A DNA stretch of 64,000 bases from Mermis nigrescens. Taxonomy: Eukaryota; Nematoda; Enoplea; Mermithida; Mermithidae. The stretch's first letter is position 1; the number at the start of each line of letters is the position of its first letter. The position numbers and the translations under genes were made by a program. The notes beneath the pieces were generated by a model, which was not told the origin of the DNA, made no database searches, and saw nothing but the letters and a program-made list of their open reading frames with translations. Shown one piece after another: positions 34,852 through 47,473 of the stretch. The stretch spans positions 1,454,472-1,518,471 of the forward strand of contig JAVLUZ010000191.1 of NCBI GenBank assembly GCA_036768485.1, written 5' to 3'.

Positions 34852-35400
34852 TATAGTCTGTTTCATTTATCCGAGAGCTTTTTCAGTAAATGTTTTCGGA
34901 GGTTACCGTAACCCATTCTTTCTAATTTACTGTAAGTCGTTAGATCTCACTTTAGCTTCCTAGCAAAGAAGGGTTTTTCAATAACATTTTTGCGGCATAA
35001 TTTCTTGTCGTCTTCTATCAGATCAATCGACTCACGGATAAAAATCGCGCATTCAGCTATCCTGAGTCGACACTTTAAACACAATAGACTAAGATGTTAA
35101 GAAACGCCGCGAACTCCCACATAGCGCAGTGGTAAAAACGTCCGCTTGTAGACACAGCAACCCGGTTCTGATTCTAGCCGATAGCTTTTTGTTTAACGCA
35201 CTTACTGCAGTATGTCCCATCACTGATTAAAATGTTAAATTAAATTTATATAGGCGTATTAGTGCATTTAAAATGGAAGAATTCCAGCCACTCGCCCTCA
35301 CTGAGCTGATCTGCCGAAGTACAGTAATTCGTCTTGTTTAGCTTACTGTAACCTTAAAAGAATTGACTGAAAAGCTCTCGAATAAATGAAACAGACTATA
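34852..35400 (+). mobile_element. Tc1-like TIR element carrying a tRNA-like sequence
   Basis: Both ends read TATAGTCTGTTTCATTTAT inward (about 34-bp inverted repeats continuing through CGAGAGCTTTT), with TA at the borders as a likely TA duplication. The 549-bp interior is non-coding except for a tRNA-like block at 35113-35185. Longer relatives lie at about 20139-21055 and 37618-38622. Confidence 0.8.
35113..35185 (+). repeat. tRNA-like sequence inside a TIR element
   Basis: A box TAGCGCAGTGGTAAAAACG and B box GGTTCTGATTCTAGCC. Both are mutated from consensus, so this copy is less tRNA-like than 37771-37841. Confidence 0.6.
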
Positions 35401-36457
35401 GCCGCTAGAAGCAAAAACATTTGGATTTGTATTTTCGAAAGCCGCATGTTTGCTGCTTTCTTTGGAAAGCCGCATGTTTGCTGCTTTCGATTGCTTCGCA
35501 TTAAATTTCACGCGCGCTGGTTTACAAGGTCAAAAATTTTGACTTGGTGCAAGCTCTTTTTCAGTGATTAATCATGTTTATAAGTACCCGTACGTGATTT
35601 CCTTTCAGCCCGTCTCAAACATGTTTTACGATGCCAGATCGTATATTTAAAGTAGCGAATATGGAATCAGCGGTCCCAGAAACCCCAGGGGCCAAATTTT
35701 GGAAGCAACAGTCAATCTGTGCTTCTGCAAAAAGACAAAAACCTAAATTTTACGCTATGCATAGGGTACCTTTGGGCTCCCGTATCTCAGAAAACCAATC
35801 CGTGAATTTTCTTCAAATTCTACAGTATGGTCAGTCATAAGATATCCAATAATTGGAGAAAACTTTAAAAAAATTTATCCGCTGCGATTTGAGATATTTG
35901 ATAAAATACACTTGTAAATCACGTTTTTCTTACGGCATCACATCAGTTTACACAATAGGGTAAAGTGGTTCACACCAGTCGATAACGCATAAAAAGTTGA
36001 TCTAGGGTGGCTTTTAAAATTTTACTCCTGCGGCAATTGCATAAGCGGCTAGAGCTACCAAAACCTTTTACATAAATCCGTAGTTTCCGGGTTTCAGGAG
36101 TCCGATCGAGCCATTTTAATCAAAAATTGTAATTAGCGCCCGAGAATACCCATTGAGTGAAAATATAAGTATCACAAAATTATCCAGTAAAAACTTTTTT
36201 TGCCTCACAGACACACACACACTTACACACAACTCGAAATTAATATTATAGATGCTATGTATCTGCATAGGCGGATTCGTTTAAACATGATTCTGTTGAC
36301 AAAGATCCGTCGGGTAGTATATTTGCTGAAGACTTGGAGTTAGAGCCTAGAAGCGAATGGCTATCAGAGTGCCGCTCTGCAATTAATCGCAGCATGCACG
36401 CTCGTCTTTCTGTTGGCAGTAAAAGCATGATCTCGGTCGGTCGAATCGGAAATAGCC
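35401..36457. other. Interior of the hAT element, no clear coding
   Basis: Contains a 32-base tandem duplication (GAAAGCCGCATGTTTGCTGC, 35428-35495) and a short (CA)n at 36208-36230. The upstream transposase is either missing or too decayed to read. Confidence 0.4.
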
Positions 36458-36712
36458 GAATATTTTGCTGCTTTAGGATCCACTTCGCAAATCACACCAC
36501 TCGCTTATTGGAGCAATCTGCAGGGCAAGTATCCAACTTTGGCGGCTATCGCTATGAACATATTAGCAGTACCAGCTACTTTGACACCGATTGAGCGCGT
36601 ATTTGGCCGAGCCAGCATTGTGTTAGATAAAAATCGTCATAATTTGTCCGACTATAAGCTTGAGTTAGAAGTGTTTTTTAGCATGAATCGCGAATTTATT
36701 GATCTATTGTGA
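36458..36712 (+). pseudogene. hAT transposase, C-terminal dimerisation domain
   Basis: 84 codons to a TGA at 36710-36712. The frame contains L-A-Y-W-S-N-L-Q, Y-P-T-L-A-A-I-A-M-N-I-L-A-V-P-A-T and I-E-R-V-F-G-R-A-S-I-V, followed by R-H-N-L-S. This is the classic hATC signature (W near the start, 'lA...l..p.s...ER.FS.ag', 'R..l'). No intact RNase-H-like catalytic region or BED finger was found upstream. The 36334-36594 frame overlaps in another register. The element cannot move by itself. Confidence 0.85.
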
Positions 36713-36795
36713 AACGTGAATTTGCATGCTGATGTACGTAAATATATTTCGAAAGTGAATTTGCATGCTGATGTACGTAAATATATTTCATAAGT
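36713..36795. repeat. 41-base tandem duplication after the hAT transposase
   Basis: GTGAATTTGCATGCTGATGT...ATATATTTC is present twice in direct succession. Confidence 0.85.
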
Positions 36796-37770
36796 CACAT
36801 GTGAGGCAGGTAGCAAAACGACTGAGTAGGTGGGATGAATAGGGGTTCGGCTTGACTGGTTCAGGAAAAATTGAAAAAATGTAAAAAAATTCATTTTGGG
36901 GAATCTGATGAAATGAAGATCTGTAATTCCTGACTTATATGTGCGATTTTCTGTTGTAGTATTTATAAACAAAAAAGCTTCTACAGTAATCTGTTCTATT
37001 CCTAATGGCCTCGTAATAGAAACTTTGATAGGCCACAAAAGAGCAATAGCATGAATTTAGAGTCATATTGTCTTGCTTATATATTCATGGTACTTCGTAC
37101 TATTGGCATCTTCAGTTATATACATAAGTATGTACCTACCAAAGATTGATTTTGAAGTGGAAGGTTCTATAGTTGAGTGAAGAAGCGTCATTTTTTAAAT
37201 AGTTCATATGCATGAATTGCGGAAGAAATCGAAAGGGTAATAGGTGTGCTTTTTTGTCGCATTATCAAGATATTGAGTTCGTACTATAAAACGTTCAAAG
37301 ACTATATCTTGGGACTAGGACTACTAGTCTTTTGATAACGTAGTCCTAGTCAGACTTAGGACTAGTCATTTCGATAGTCTAGTCAGACTAAGATCAGGAC
37401 TATATCTTTTTTCTGGGACTATATAACAACGCTATATAGTTCGCGTAACCTCAATTTCTGAACCCCAAAGAGAATCATAGTTTTTATGTCAATCTCATCG
37501 AAACGGTCATGCAGTTTCTTTTCCCAGAAAAGTTCACTGCGTTTTGCCAGAACTTTTTGAGACTGCAGCTCAAAAAAGTTCTTTCTATTCAATTTTTTAA
37601 GGGCTACAGTAGGCGAAACAAGACGAATTACTGTGATTCGACAAATCAGCTCAGTGAGGGAGAGTGGCTTGATTTCTTCCATTTTCAATGCACTAATCCG
37701 CCCATATAAGTTTAATTTACGCACTTAATCAGTGCTGGGACATACCACAGTAAGTGCACTTAAGAAAAAG

Positions 37771-37841
37771 CTGTCGGCTGGAATCGAACCGGGATGCGTC
37801 GACTACCAGCAGATGTTTTACCACTGAGCTATGCGGGAGCT
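37771..37841 (-). repeat. tRNA-like sequence inside a TIR element
   Basis: The minus strand has A box TAGCTCAGTGGTAAAAC and B box GGTTCGATTCCAGCC. It is the best-preserved of three copies; the others are at 20719-20790 and 35113-35185. Confidence 0.65.
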
Positions 37842-38980
37842 CGCGACTTTCTTAACATTTTAGTCTATTGTGTTTAAAGTGTCAATTAAGGATATGTATG
37901 CAGTTAAGTTGATTGCGCGATTTTCATCTATAAGTTAACCCTCCGATTACCATCATGTTTTTGCAGTCGAAGTGCACCATCGTGGCATAAACTCCTAGTG
38001 CATATTAAGCTATGTCTTTTTAACATTCTCTGTCAGCTATTACTATCATTTAGTGCAATTTTTTATGTTCTTTTTGAATATGTACGTTATTTTCTGTGAA
38101 AATTATTTTTGAAAGAGGTTTAATTAAAAAAATCTATCACAATGCATAAGAATAGGCACCTGTTGGACATTATGCAAAAACAAGAAAAAGCAGATTTCTG
38201 CTGTTTAACAAATACAGGGATGCATTTAAAGAGCTTGAAAGTGAATAAACCATCAAATTTTTCTTATTAGAACCTTATTTTCCATCTTGAGTTTTGGTGA
38301 TATCACCGTAAATAGGCCAAAAATGCCTATTTCTTACTACTGTATAACTCCTCTTCGAGCTAAACCATTAAAAATGATGTTACTGAAGCCAAACGAGGCT
38401 AGACAAAGTTTTGGACACATGGATAAGGTAGAACAGAAAAAAATGCCACGAAAGTGATTCATTATGCCTGGCATGCCGCAAAATGTTTTGAAAACCCTAC
38501 TTTACTACGTAGCTATGGTCAGATCTAGCGACCTGCAGTAAATAAGAAAGAAGGGCTTACTGTAACCTCCGAAAACATTTAGGTACTAAAAAAGGTCTCG
38601 GATAAATTGAACAGACTATAAACATGATGTGCTTATGGTCGGCAACGATCTGATAATCGATCAAGTCCTTATGACTGTTGGCTTGTTGGCTACTGGTGTG
38701 GGCTAAAAGGAAACTTATGTATAGAGGAGAAGATTTGATTATTTATTGATGATGCCATAGGCCCCTTTGAGCTCAAAGAACGCGTAGCCAGGTAGCCCAT
38801 TCCGCCCCTCCCGGCCTAAAAAATTCTATTTTTGACAATAGTTACCCAGAAGAATAGAATATAAATTGTCGCAGTCTACTAATAGCATCATAGATTCAAA
38901 GCAGGGCTGATTTTGGGGGATCAAAACTTCGTTTTTTGGACCAAAACGTCCTCAAAACTGATCTAGGTGCATACTAAAAC

Positions 38981-39463
38981 GGCATAAGTGTATTACCTGG
39001 GACCCGTACTTTCACATTGCACTATAAGTATACAGTACCCATGACCCGTACTGTCTACACTGCAATATAAGTATACGCGTTTGGCTGCTTCTAGTGTGTG
39101 TACATGAGTAATGTTTGGCTGCTAATTGTACATGACTCATACAGTACCTAATTGTATATGACTCATACAGTATTTCTATTTTTCATTTAGGTGATTCCTT
39201 TGTTCCATCTCGTCACTCATTCCGATTTGACTTGGCGCACAACTAATTTGTTAGCTTATATTTGCTAAAAATAACCCTGTTGATTTCATATTTTTCATTC
39301 CGGTGATTCCTTACTTATTTGTCACTTATGCAATGCAGTGTTGAAAGTACGGGTCACGTAGCGTGTAGAAAGTATGGTCATACTGTGGAAGTACGGGTCA
39401 CGGGTACTATATACTTATAGTGCAGTGTAGAAAGTACGGGTCCCGGGTACTCACATTTATGCC
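38981..39463. mobile_element. 483-bp TIR element with 9-bp target duplication
   Basis: Inverted ends of about 33 bp beginning GGCATAA and containing GGGACCCGTACTTTC. TACTAAAAC flanks it at 38972-38980 and 39464-39472; copy A has the single site at 22650-22658. The interior repeats the CCCGTACTTTC motif several times near both ends (subterminal repeats). Non-coding. A 9-bp duplication with GG ends fits Mutator-like elements; an 8-bp hAT reading is possible if the ends shift by one. Confidence 0.85.
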
Positions 39464-40920
39464 TACTAAAACAGCGCTCAAACGTTATTCCATGGTTTCC
39501 AGTCAATTTCATGTATTCTAATGAAAATTTTCAATTTTGTCCTCATTTTACATTATTCCCCTTAGAAATTTTCACATTTATCCATTTTAGGGAGGGTCCA
39601 GACAGGCTTATAGCACAATTTGGAGCTAATTAACTAAAATTTTCTTGCGCAAGCGCAGGAATTCAAATTTTCCACTTCATTTTCTATTCTATTATGAAAG
39701 TCTTGACCTTATTAAAGAATCTTGAATTTGTCAAAGTTTTCTGGCGTTTAGCGCCGATTTATTAATCAAAATTCTGTACAGTTTCTCAGTTAAATATTGT
39801 GAAATAAATTTAACGGAAATCCTCGTTCGCCGTACATGATTTCGCCTGGGAAAGTTTCATTCCCCCAGAATTTGCGATTTGCCTGAAAATTTGTAGAACA
39901 GGTACACAATGCTTTAATCGTTTCTAGCTATCTTTTTATTCATAAAATGTCACATTTTCTGCCGCCATATATTAATGTTTTGACTATATTTTGTACAACT
40001 TATTCGACTTTTTTATTTTTCTTTGAAATAAATTCATGTTTGTACGTTCTACAAATATTGAGCATCGTCAAAAACGCCCAAAAAATTTTGGTTTTGACGC
40101 GTGTCTACCATTTTTTAGCCGGAAAGTAGCACTTTAGAATTTCATACCCCAGAATTCACGCGCTGTAGATGTCTGCCCTACAAAAGCTGAGTTGAGGCAC
40201 TCATTGGCATAGGGGATGTTGAGGGATTATTAACCCTACCTCAGATTTTAAAAATTCGGGTACTTTCCCGCCAGTTTAAGAAAAACGAAAGGCGCGGTAG
40301 AACAATTTTTCATATTATCCTGGTGAAAGACCAAAAATTTTACCTGAAAACGGTAAAAAAACCAAATTTTCAGGCGCTCCGTGTCATATTGATAAATTTT
40401 CGTATTTTTTATCGCATAAATTAGCGAAACTTCATAGGGAAGAGTCGAGAAATCCAGCTAGCCGCGTATATTGTGCTACTGTACCACACTATACTCGTAT
40501 TACCCTAGTCTTTTTCGCGTAAGCTTATGCAACCAACAATTACTTTGATCGTCTTGAATGCATCGGTGTTTGCTATTTGATTTAATCGGCTTACAAAGTC
40601 GCTACTAGTTTACTCCATCTACTTTCCCATAGCTACTGTGTAGCTAATTTGATACTTTTTCAATCGTTTTTTAATTCAATAGTTTATTTCAATCTGCAGG
40701 CCGCAGAATAAACTTCGATGTTTTGCGTTGCCTGGAGAAAGTCAGATTTTAAAAGATATGGCGATTTTAGGTAAATATATAGGAAGAGTTTTCCTAGTCC
40801 CCTGCTACATCCTTAATAATCCGTAATCCCAAGTATATTCATCTTTTTTGTTCATTCGGAGCATTTTTATTTGTCAAGTAACTGGCTGAGCGGCTATAAC
40901 CTTCACGAAGGACGTAGAGA

Positions 40921-41167
40921 CCATACGTGGGCAGCAAGAAAATTCTGTAGTGATGCAAGATTTTTCAAAAGTAAAAAAATGGCCTTAAATATGGTGGTAT
41001 GACTAAAAAACACTATATTTCGACGTTTCTCATCGAGCACTATTTATTGGCATCGAAAAAATTACAAAAAAACGAAAAAATTTTCAAAAATTGAATTCTG
41101 GGGGGGGGCTATTTTGGGTTCTCGGGGGCAGGGTGCATACCCGCAAACCCCTTACGCCCAGGTGTTG
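40921..41167 (+). mobile_element. Short TIR element, CCAYACSTGGGC family (copy B)
   Basis: Duplicate of 24106-24348, with TAGAGA at 40915-40920 and 41168-41173. Confidence 0.8.
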
Positions 41168-41528
41168 TAGAGACTGAAATTCCATCCCGCAATAATGTAA
41201 ATTCTTTCCCTAAAAACCAACTATGTACTGGTGTTTGTTTCCATCAGAAATCTTTTGCCCGACTAGAACCTCCGTGCTGTCTGATATCTGGGCATTTAAG
41301 AAGCTTTACATATCAATAGTCATCCCATTTATTGATTTAACACAAAAAATTCCTCGCTTTGAAGATAAACACGCATGCCAAGCACATGAACATAAGCGAG
41401 ATGGCTCTAGCTTGCTTAGATCGCGTAGGCCCATATTCAACCGCCTGAAAAGACAATAAAAATGGATCAATACAGTATTAGTAGGTACCTCTAAAACAGG
41501 TTTTTAAAATTGCATAATCGATTTCTGA

Positions 41529-41747
41529 TCACGTACAATTGCAGATCAACTCCAATGTCGACGACCTTTTCCAGCTCCCGGTCCATTTCAGGCCTTTCTC
41601 TTTGCAATAATTCGTGCATGCGAGCTTAGCCCCATCTTGACCGGTGACATACTGATTCTTTATCGTAAAATCCTGAGCGCAATGCAAATCACGCAATTGG
41701 AAAACGAAACCGATAATAGCGATGAACAAAAGGCTCAAAGTGGCCAT
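41529..41747 (-). CDS. Small secreted Cys-containing peptide, copy B
   Basis: 72 residues, identical to copy A (24686-24928) up to C-N-C-T except I6L. It then stops at once because an added base changes the frame. Signal peptide 1-24, Cys at 44, 48, 69 and 71. The near-identity over the coding part, and the fact that the only length difference falls after the last Cys, are compatible with constraint but also with a recent duplication. If C-N-C-T is the true C terminus, copy B is the better model of the gene. Confidence 0.5.
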   Translation of the reverse strand: MATLSLLFIAIIGFVFQLRDLHCAQDFTIKNQYVTGQDGAKLACTNYCKEKGLKWTGSWKRSSTLELICNCT

Positions 41748-43561
41748 GATACTGCTCGCCCTAAATATAAAAAAGCCACTACGTTCAACCAGGGCGACGC
41801 TGGATTTGTTAAGATAAAAAGCGGTCCAAAACATGTTGCGGCTGGATCTATATTTTGAAATTTGTTCATCGGTAAACAAAATAAAGTGTATATTTTAGGT
41901 AGACGGAACAGAGTGCATTTTTTTATCTTTTTGTACACGCTCTATAACCAATAAGCTCATTAAATTTAAATCTTTGGGAAAAAAACTCGATTTTCTCTTA
42001 ACAGGATGTAAAAAGCATGGGCGGATTTAAGGGCGCCTCCCCATTGTCAAAAAATAATTGGCGAGATAAAGAAAGTATCATTAATTTACAATAATTTTTG
42101 GTTGTGAGCAAACCTAGGCATTTGGTGTTTGGGGGCATGCACCTCCCCAGAAACTTAATACCCCCTCACCCAAAAAAACCAAAATACTCCCCCCAGAATT
42201 CTATTTTTTAATTTTTTTTTGTTTTTTTCGCAATTTTTTGATGCCAATGAATAGTGCTCGATGAGAAACGTTGAAAAATGGGCAGCAATTATTCTTCCTT
42301 GCTGATAATGCAACGTAAACTTTTATTTCTCTCACCATGATACTATCTGATTTAAATTTCACAAAAATGGCTCTATCTTTACAACTAATCGCGATTGGAC
42401 CATAGGTGGGTAGCACCAAAATTGTTGGGAGGGGGTGTTTTGGTTTCTGGGAGATGCATTACCCCACGCCCACGTGTGGATAGGATTATCAATGTTTTTT
42501 ATTACGTAAGGTCAGGCTGCAGCGAATAGGTCTTGATCGATAAATTTTTATATACTGTAGGGAGCTGAATTTCGTGAATCGCGTAAACGTCCAGTATTTA
42601 GATAGATTTTTTGCAGTGTTGCCAACCTTGAGTTTTTCTCAAAATGTGAGTTTTTATTTTAGCTTTGAGTTTACTTTTAGTTGCTTTTTTAATGAGTTTA
42701 AGATTTTTTTCCTAATTTAAGATTTTTCACCGAAAGTGAGTTTTTATTTTAAGCAATTTCAGATGTTCTTTGACAAAAAAAAGCAAAAATCAACTAAAAA
42801 CGGCCAAAAAACGTGTTTTTCCAAAAGTCGAGGACTCGATAGTACAACTTCAGTGCCACGTTAAATAACTTGCATTTGCTTGCAATTGCTTGCCTAATTA
42901 AATCGAGATTTGAGTTGCTAAATGTCCGATGATAGCGGAAATCTTGGCAACGATGTTTGGAGAAATTATTGAAAAAACAAAATTAAACTAATAATTGCCA
43001 GAGTATGTGAAGCAAGGGTAGTTTAACATAAGCTAGAACGGTCTTATGTCATGGTAAGCTTCGACTGCTATGAAGGGAAATCACCAAAAATTTACAAATT
43101 AATTTTTAATCTAAAAAATACCTAATCAAAATACCCAAAAATTTGTCGATTAAGGTGACCGATTCTTGAGATCCATATCCCCTGCGCCCATTTGTGTGTG
43201 TGTGTGTGTGTGCGTGTTTTTTTGTTATAGTAAAAAATTTCGCGCTGTGAAGTACCTACACAGGGGAGCGCTGTTGTACAAAAGTTAAACGATTGAGGGG
43301 TGTTTACAAAATAAAAGAAAACGAAATGACATGTTTTACAGATTATAAGTAATGATATCTATTTCAAGTTCTCACATCTAGTTAATATAGAAGATGCAGA
43401 AATTTCACTATTTCCCTACCGAAAAGAAAAATTCCCAGTTTATTTCAAATTACTTCCATTAATGAATTTCTATCTATGATTATTTCCCGTAATTCCGGAG
43501 AAAAAGATTATAATCTGTAGAATTTACACGTTAATCACATAAATAAATGTACGAATCACGA

Positions 43562-43696
<135 letters not shown>

Positions 43697-44101
43697 GTTT
43701 TTTTTCTATTCCGGGAAAGATTTCGCGCTGTGAAATACCTACACAAGGGAGCGCTGTTGTACAAAAGTCAAACGATTGAGGGGTGTTTACAAAATAAAAG
43801 GAAACGAAATAATATGTTTTACAGATTATAAGTAATTATATCAATTTTCAAGTTTTCACCATTAGCTGATATAGAAGATGTGAAAATTTCACCATTTCCC
43901 GACCGAAAAGAAAAAATTCCCAGTTTATTTCAAATTACTTCCATTAATGAATTTCTATCTATGATTATTTTCCGTAATTCCGTAGAAAAATATATGACTG
44001 CTTATAACCTGTAGTGTTTACACTTTAATCACATAAATAAATGTAATAATCACAATTTCACCGTTGAAAATGAGTAAGTATTAAAACACTGAATCACGAA
44101 A

Positions 44102-44849
44102 TCAATAAGAAGTAAATTTAAGCACTTTCAGTTCAGATGCCTTATCCGGCCCAATGTTTTGGTCATATAAAATGCGTTTTATTTCATTTGGTATCCGCCT
44201 GCAATTAGTGCGCCACCACCATTTTAGATAATTTTTTGTCACTGACGCGAAATTTCTCCAAACGTCAATAATTTTATTATTTTTTCTAAATCATTTCTTG
44301 TAATCCAAACGCACGTTTGAGCTATTTGTATCAGCGCATTAACGCCCGTTTCAATCGATTTTTTGGCGACAAAAATCCAAAAATTTTATTTTCTTTGTCT
44401 AACCGTATATTGATGCGTAAAAACATGTCGGAATATTTTTTCCAAAAAATATTTACGCGCTCACACTCAATAATCGCATGTATATTCGTTTCTTTCTCAT
44501 TTCGTCCAAGAGAAAGGCAAAATTTACAATCCGGGGGAACCCCGTTTTTCCATTTTGAGATCCAGTAACCCTTTATTTGTTTTAAAAAAGAAAATCGTAA
44601 TAGGACTCGAATCGAACGTCGAAATGCAAAATATTTTTCCATTTTAACAAAAAAACGATCGTAGTTTGGCTTGCAAGCCCGACTAATTATCGTTTTGTAT
44701 AAAAATTTTGTAGAAATTTTCTTACGTTCGTAAAAATTATCGTACAAACGAACATGTGTATCGCTTGAGTCGAATTTGTGTATATCTTCAACGTGCAGTA
44801 ATTCTTTATAAAAGGAGGAAAAAATTTTAAATTGATCTCCTTTTGAATC

Positions 44850-44870
<21 letters not shown>
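44102..44870 (-). pseudogene. LINE (non-LTR retrotransposon) ORF2 C terminus
   Basis: The open frame up to about 44850 encodes K-F-L-Y-K-T-I-I, R-R-S-I-R-V-L-L-R-F, then G-Y-W-I-S-K-W, and a zinc-knuckle-like C-x2-C...H-x4-C followed by F-W-K-K-Y. This is the C-terminal CCHC module of Jockey/CR1/R1-type reverse transcriptases. The frame breaks near 44331 and resumes to a stop at 44102-44104 (RIPNEIKRILYDQ just before the end). The RT core is absent, as expected for a 5'-truncated LINE. The 5' side is replaced by a (GT)n(GC)n tract at 44852-44892. Confidence 0.75.
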
Positions 44871-44888
<18 letters not shown>

Positions 44889-44892
44889 CGCG

Positions 44893-45929
44893 CTAAAGGC
44901 ACTGTCCATTGAAGCCGATGCAGAACAGGCTGTAAGAAACTTACCCTTTTTCAATTTAGAGGAGAGAGTAAAATAGTTCGCAAGGTACGTGTTTCCTGAA
45001 TACATAAGTGGGCCCTTGATTGAATTTTTTATAATGTTTCGTGATTTTTTCTTATCAGTCCTCCTCAGAATTGCGGTCCATGTATAGTTTTAAATCGACA
45101 AAATGACCAGGTGGTTCTGGATCATCTGAAAGGGTCATGGCCATAGATGCACAGGATGGTCGACCTGGTTTTGGGCTCAGCCGATCTGAGGAAGGCGGTC
45201 AGAAATTGAGCTTTTTTGGGCCAAAATGACCTCAGAAACTGGTATAAGCGCTAAAATAGCGCTAAAACTGCGTTGTTGCGCACTTTCTGGTCAATTTCAA
45301 ATAATTTTGCAGACAAATTACAATGTTTATCTGTTTTTTGCCTGCCTTCCGCTCATTTTCAGGAGAAAATTTTTCATATTTATATTCTAGGAAGTCTAGA
45401 TATATACGTACAGGAATGGAACTCAAGGGAGTCAGGCTCGAAAATTTTTTTCAAAATGTGCATTTTTGGGCTAAAAAACGATGGGTACAGGTCAAAAACA
45501 CTATTTTTTGACGTTTCAGACAATGCTCAATCTTTCTTGAACATAAAAACGCGAAAGAAATCTCAAAAAATTTGAAAAATTGCATTAATTGAACAAAATA
45601 TAGTCAAAAAATGTGCATATGGCGCGGACCGCCGAAAAATTAAAATTTTTGAGCTAAGAATGAGCTAATAACGCCTAAAAGGCACACTTCTTACAACTTT
45701 TATCAGTTTTTCCAAAAAAATCGACAATTCTGAGGGTCACAGCTATTTTTTGGGGTGGGTTGTCAGTTGCTATTCAGGAGGGTCAAATCCCTCCCCCAAT
45801 CCCCTCTCCCAAGAACACGTATGGTCTACACCCCCATAAATCCCTCACGTGCATGTCTGGCCATGCCTTTATTGCTGGTAGAATGACAGGATGCACAGCA
45901 TGGCTGTGAAGTCAGCTAGTCTAATACAT
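44893..45929. other. Non-coding
   Basis: 45,170-45,330 is a diverged relative of 22,580-22,740 (shared 'ttttttgg.ccaaaa.g.cctcaaaaactg' and 'gcgctaaaac'). No gene seen. Confidence 0.4.
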
Positions 45930-46190
45930 ACCTGGGCGTGGGGGTTTGGGGGTATGCACCCTCCAGCAACCAAAATATCCCCAGCATTCAATTTTTGAAA
46001 TTTCTTTTGTTTATTCGCAATTTGTTGATGCCAACGGATCTATGAGAAATGATGTTTTTTGTGTTTTTTGAAATGGTGTTTTTTGATTTAATAAAATTGT
46101 GCTTTTTTCTCGCCACACCACCATTTTAAGGCACTTTTTTGACCTTTGAAACAATCTTCAACCCCCAGAACTTTGGTGCCCCCACCTATG
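45930..46190 (-). mobile_element. Short TIR element, CCAYACSTGGGC family
   Basis: Reverse-oriented copy. The ends ACATACCTGGGC and CCCACCTATGG are flanked by TCTAAT/TGTAAT. Confidence 0.65.
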
Positions 46191-46199
46191 GTGTAATGA

Positions 46200-47304
46200 G
46201 TCAATTACATAGTGAGGTTTCTGGGTCCAAACGACGACAAAAACTGATAAAAATGCTAAATAGCTATAAAAAATGTTTAACGACAGATTTTATTCAAAGT
46301 AAAGCATCTCCGTTTTACCTATGACAAATTTTAAGAAAATTGTATCTAAGAATGGCACATCTACATCTTAGAAGAATATGTAGGACGTTCATATTTAAAA
46401 ATAAGCATTCACTTACCTTTGAATCGAAATTGCAAATTTTTAATTGAACAAATGCAAGCGGACAGGAGGTGATTGACAATTTAAAATGCTTCTGAAAATG
46501 TCAATTACGTTTAAGGATACAGGTTGAGTCCTGTTATATAAAAGATGCTTATCTTTATGTTTACTGACCAATAAATACTGCAAATACTACATTTTTAGTG
46601 TCAATATTGTTAAAGAAATGTTTTGTGCTTGCATATGATGTTTTCATACATTTGTTCAGGTGATACCTATATCTGGATGCACACACGATTCACAACTGAT
46701 TCAAAAACTTTGGAAAAGCCCTTCTCATCAAATTGGCAAACGCATAGAATTTTCGAACGTGACCTATTAGAAATAGATGAGATAAGATTTGTTTGTGCAA
46801 AACAAGGTCAACAGTGTCCAAATACCCCAAATAAGAGTCCAGTGTAAGCACGAGTCATGGTCCGAAAAATCCAACCAACGTCAACAAATAAAAGTCTAAA
46901 CAAGATCGTCTTAAAAGTTCACACAATAAAATTAAAATCGATTCGCAAAATAAAAGGTTTCGTTAAAAGTCCAAATAACAAGTTTGGGTCTATCCCATAA
47001 AAATACTTGCTTATTAAGTTTGTGCTGCAGATCATAACTGTGTTTGTTATATTGGTTTAAAATACTTATATATGATTTGCATTGTTTATTTTCGATACAT
47101 TCACAACAGATTAACTTTGCGAATAAACTGGTTTTGTCTATCCATTGGGATGAGCGACTATAAGCAGAGTCTTGACTGAATCGTAGGTGTAGGCAGCAGC
47201 CAAATTGTGAGGGTGATGAGGCTAAATTGCCAAAAATAGTAGCTCTCGTTTAAGGGCAATAACAAATGCCATTAAAGCTTAAAGCTTAAATTAAAGCTTA
47301 AACT
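46200..47304. other. Non-coding, with a diverged repeat
   Basis: 46840-47160 (from GTCCAGTGTAAGCACGAGTC to CTATAAGCAG) has a diverged partner at 48460-49065. No gene seen. Confidence 0.5.
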
Positions 47305-47473
47305 TATAGTCTGTTTCACACAACTTCGGTCATAAATTGTAAAACTATCTCTGACAATAAACTGACAGATTGCGATTATAGCATTGATCTGATATATATT
47401 TATCGTAACCCTCGGCTTAATGTCGATCAAAATTCTTAAAATTCATGCACGAAGTTATGTGAAACAGACTATA
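47305..47473. mobile_element. Short Tc1-like TIR element (AGTCTGTTTCAC family)
   Basis: 169 bp. Ends TATAGTCTGTTTCACACAAC and its complement, about 22 bp. Related in reverse orientation to 21866-22030. Confidence 0.85.

Larger units (their letters stand above)
31849..37434 (+). mobile_element. hAT-family DNA transposon, decayed, with nested insertions
   Basis: Inverted ends TAGCGTTGTTATA, followed inside by ACTAGTC/AGTCTGACTA-rich subterminal repeats (31860-31995 and 37290-37420), are flanked by near-identical 8-bp sites TATAGTCC (31840-31847) and TATAGTTC (37435-37442), as expected for hAT. Near the right end lies a hAT dimerisation domain (36458-36712). The inside is filled by later insertions: a short TIR element at 32430-32625, a GGATCC-family repeat at about 33010-33305, a small hAT-like element at 33474-33704, a minisatellite at 34380-34620 and a tRNA-bearing Tc1-like element at 34852-35400. 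Confidence 0.75.

Noticed and set aside
37940..38455. piggyBac-type insertion in copy B (TTAA followed by CCCT at the left edge)
   Set aside because: The right edge lacks AGGG and a second TTAA; kept only as a copy-B-specific insert.
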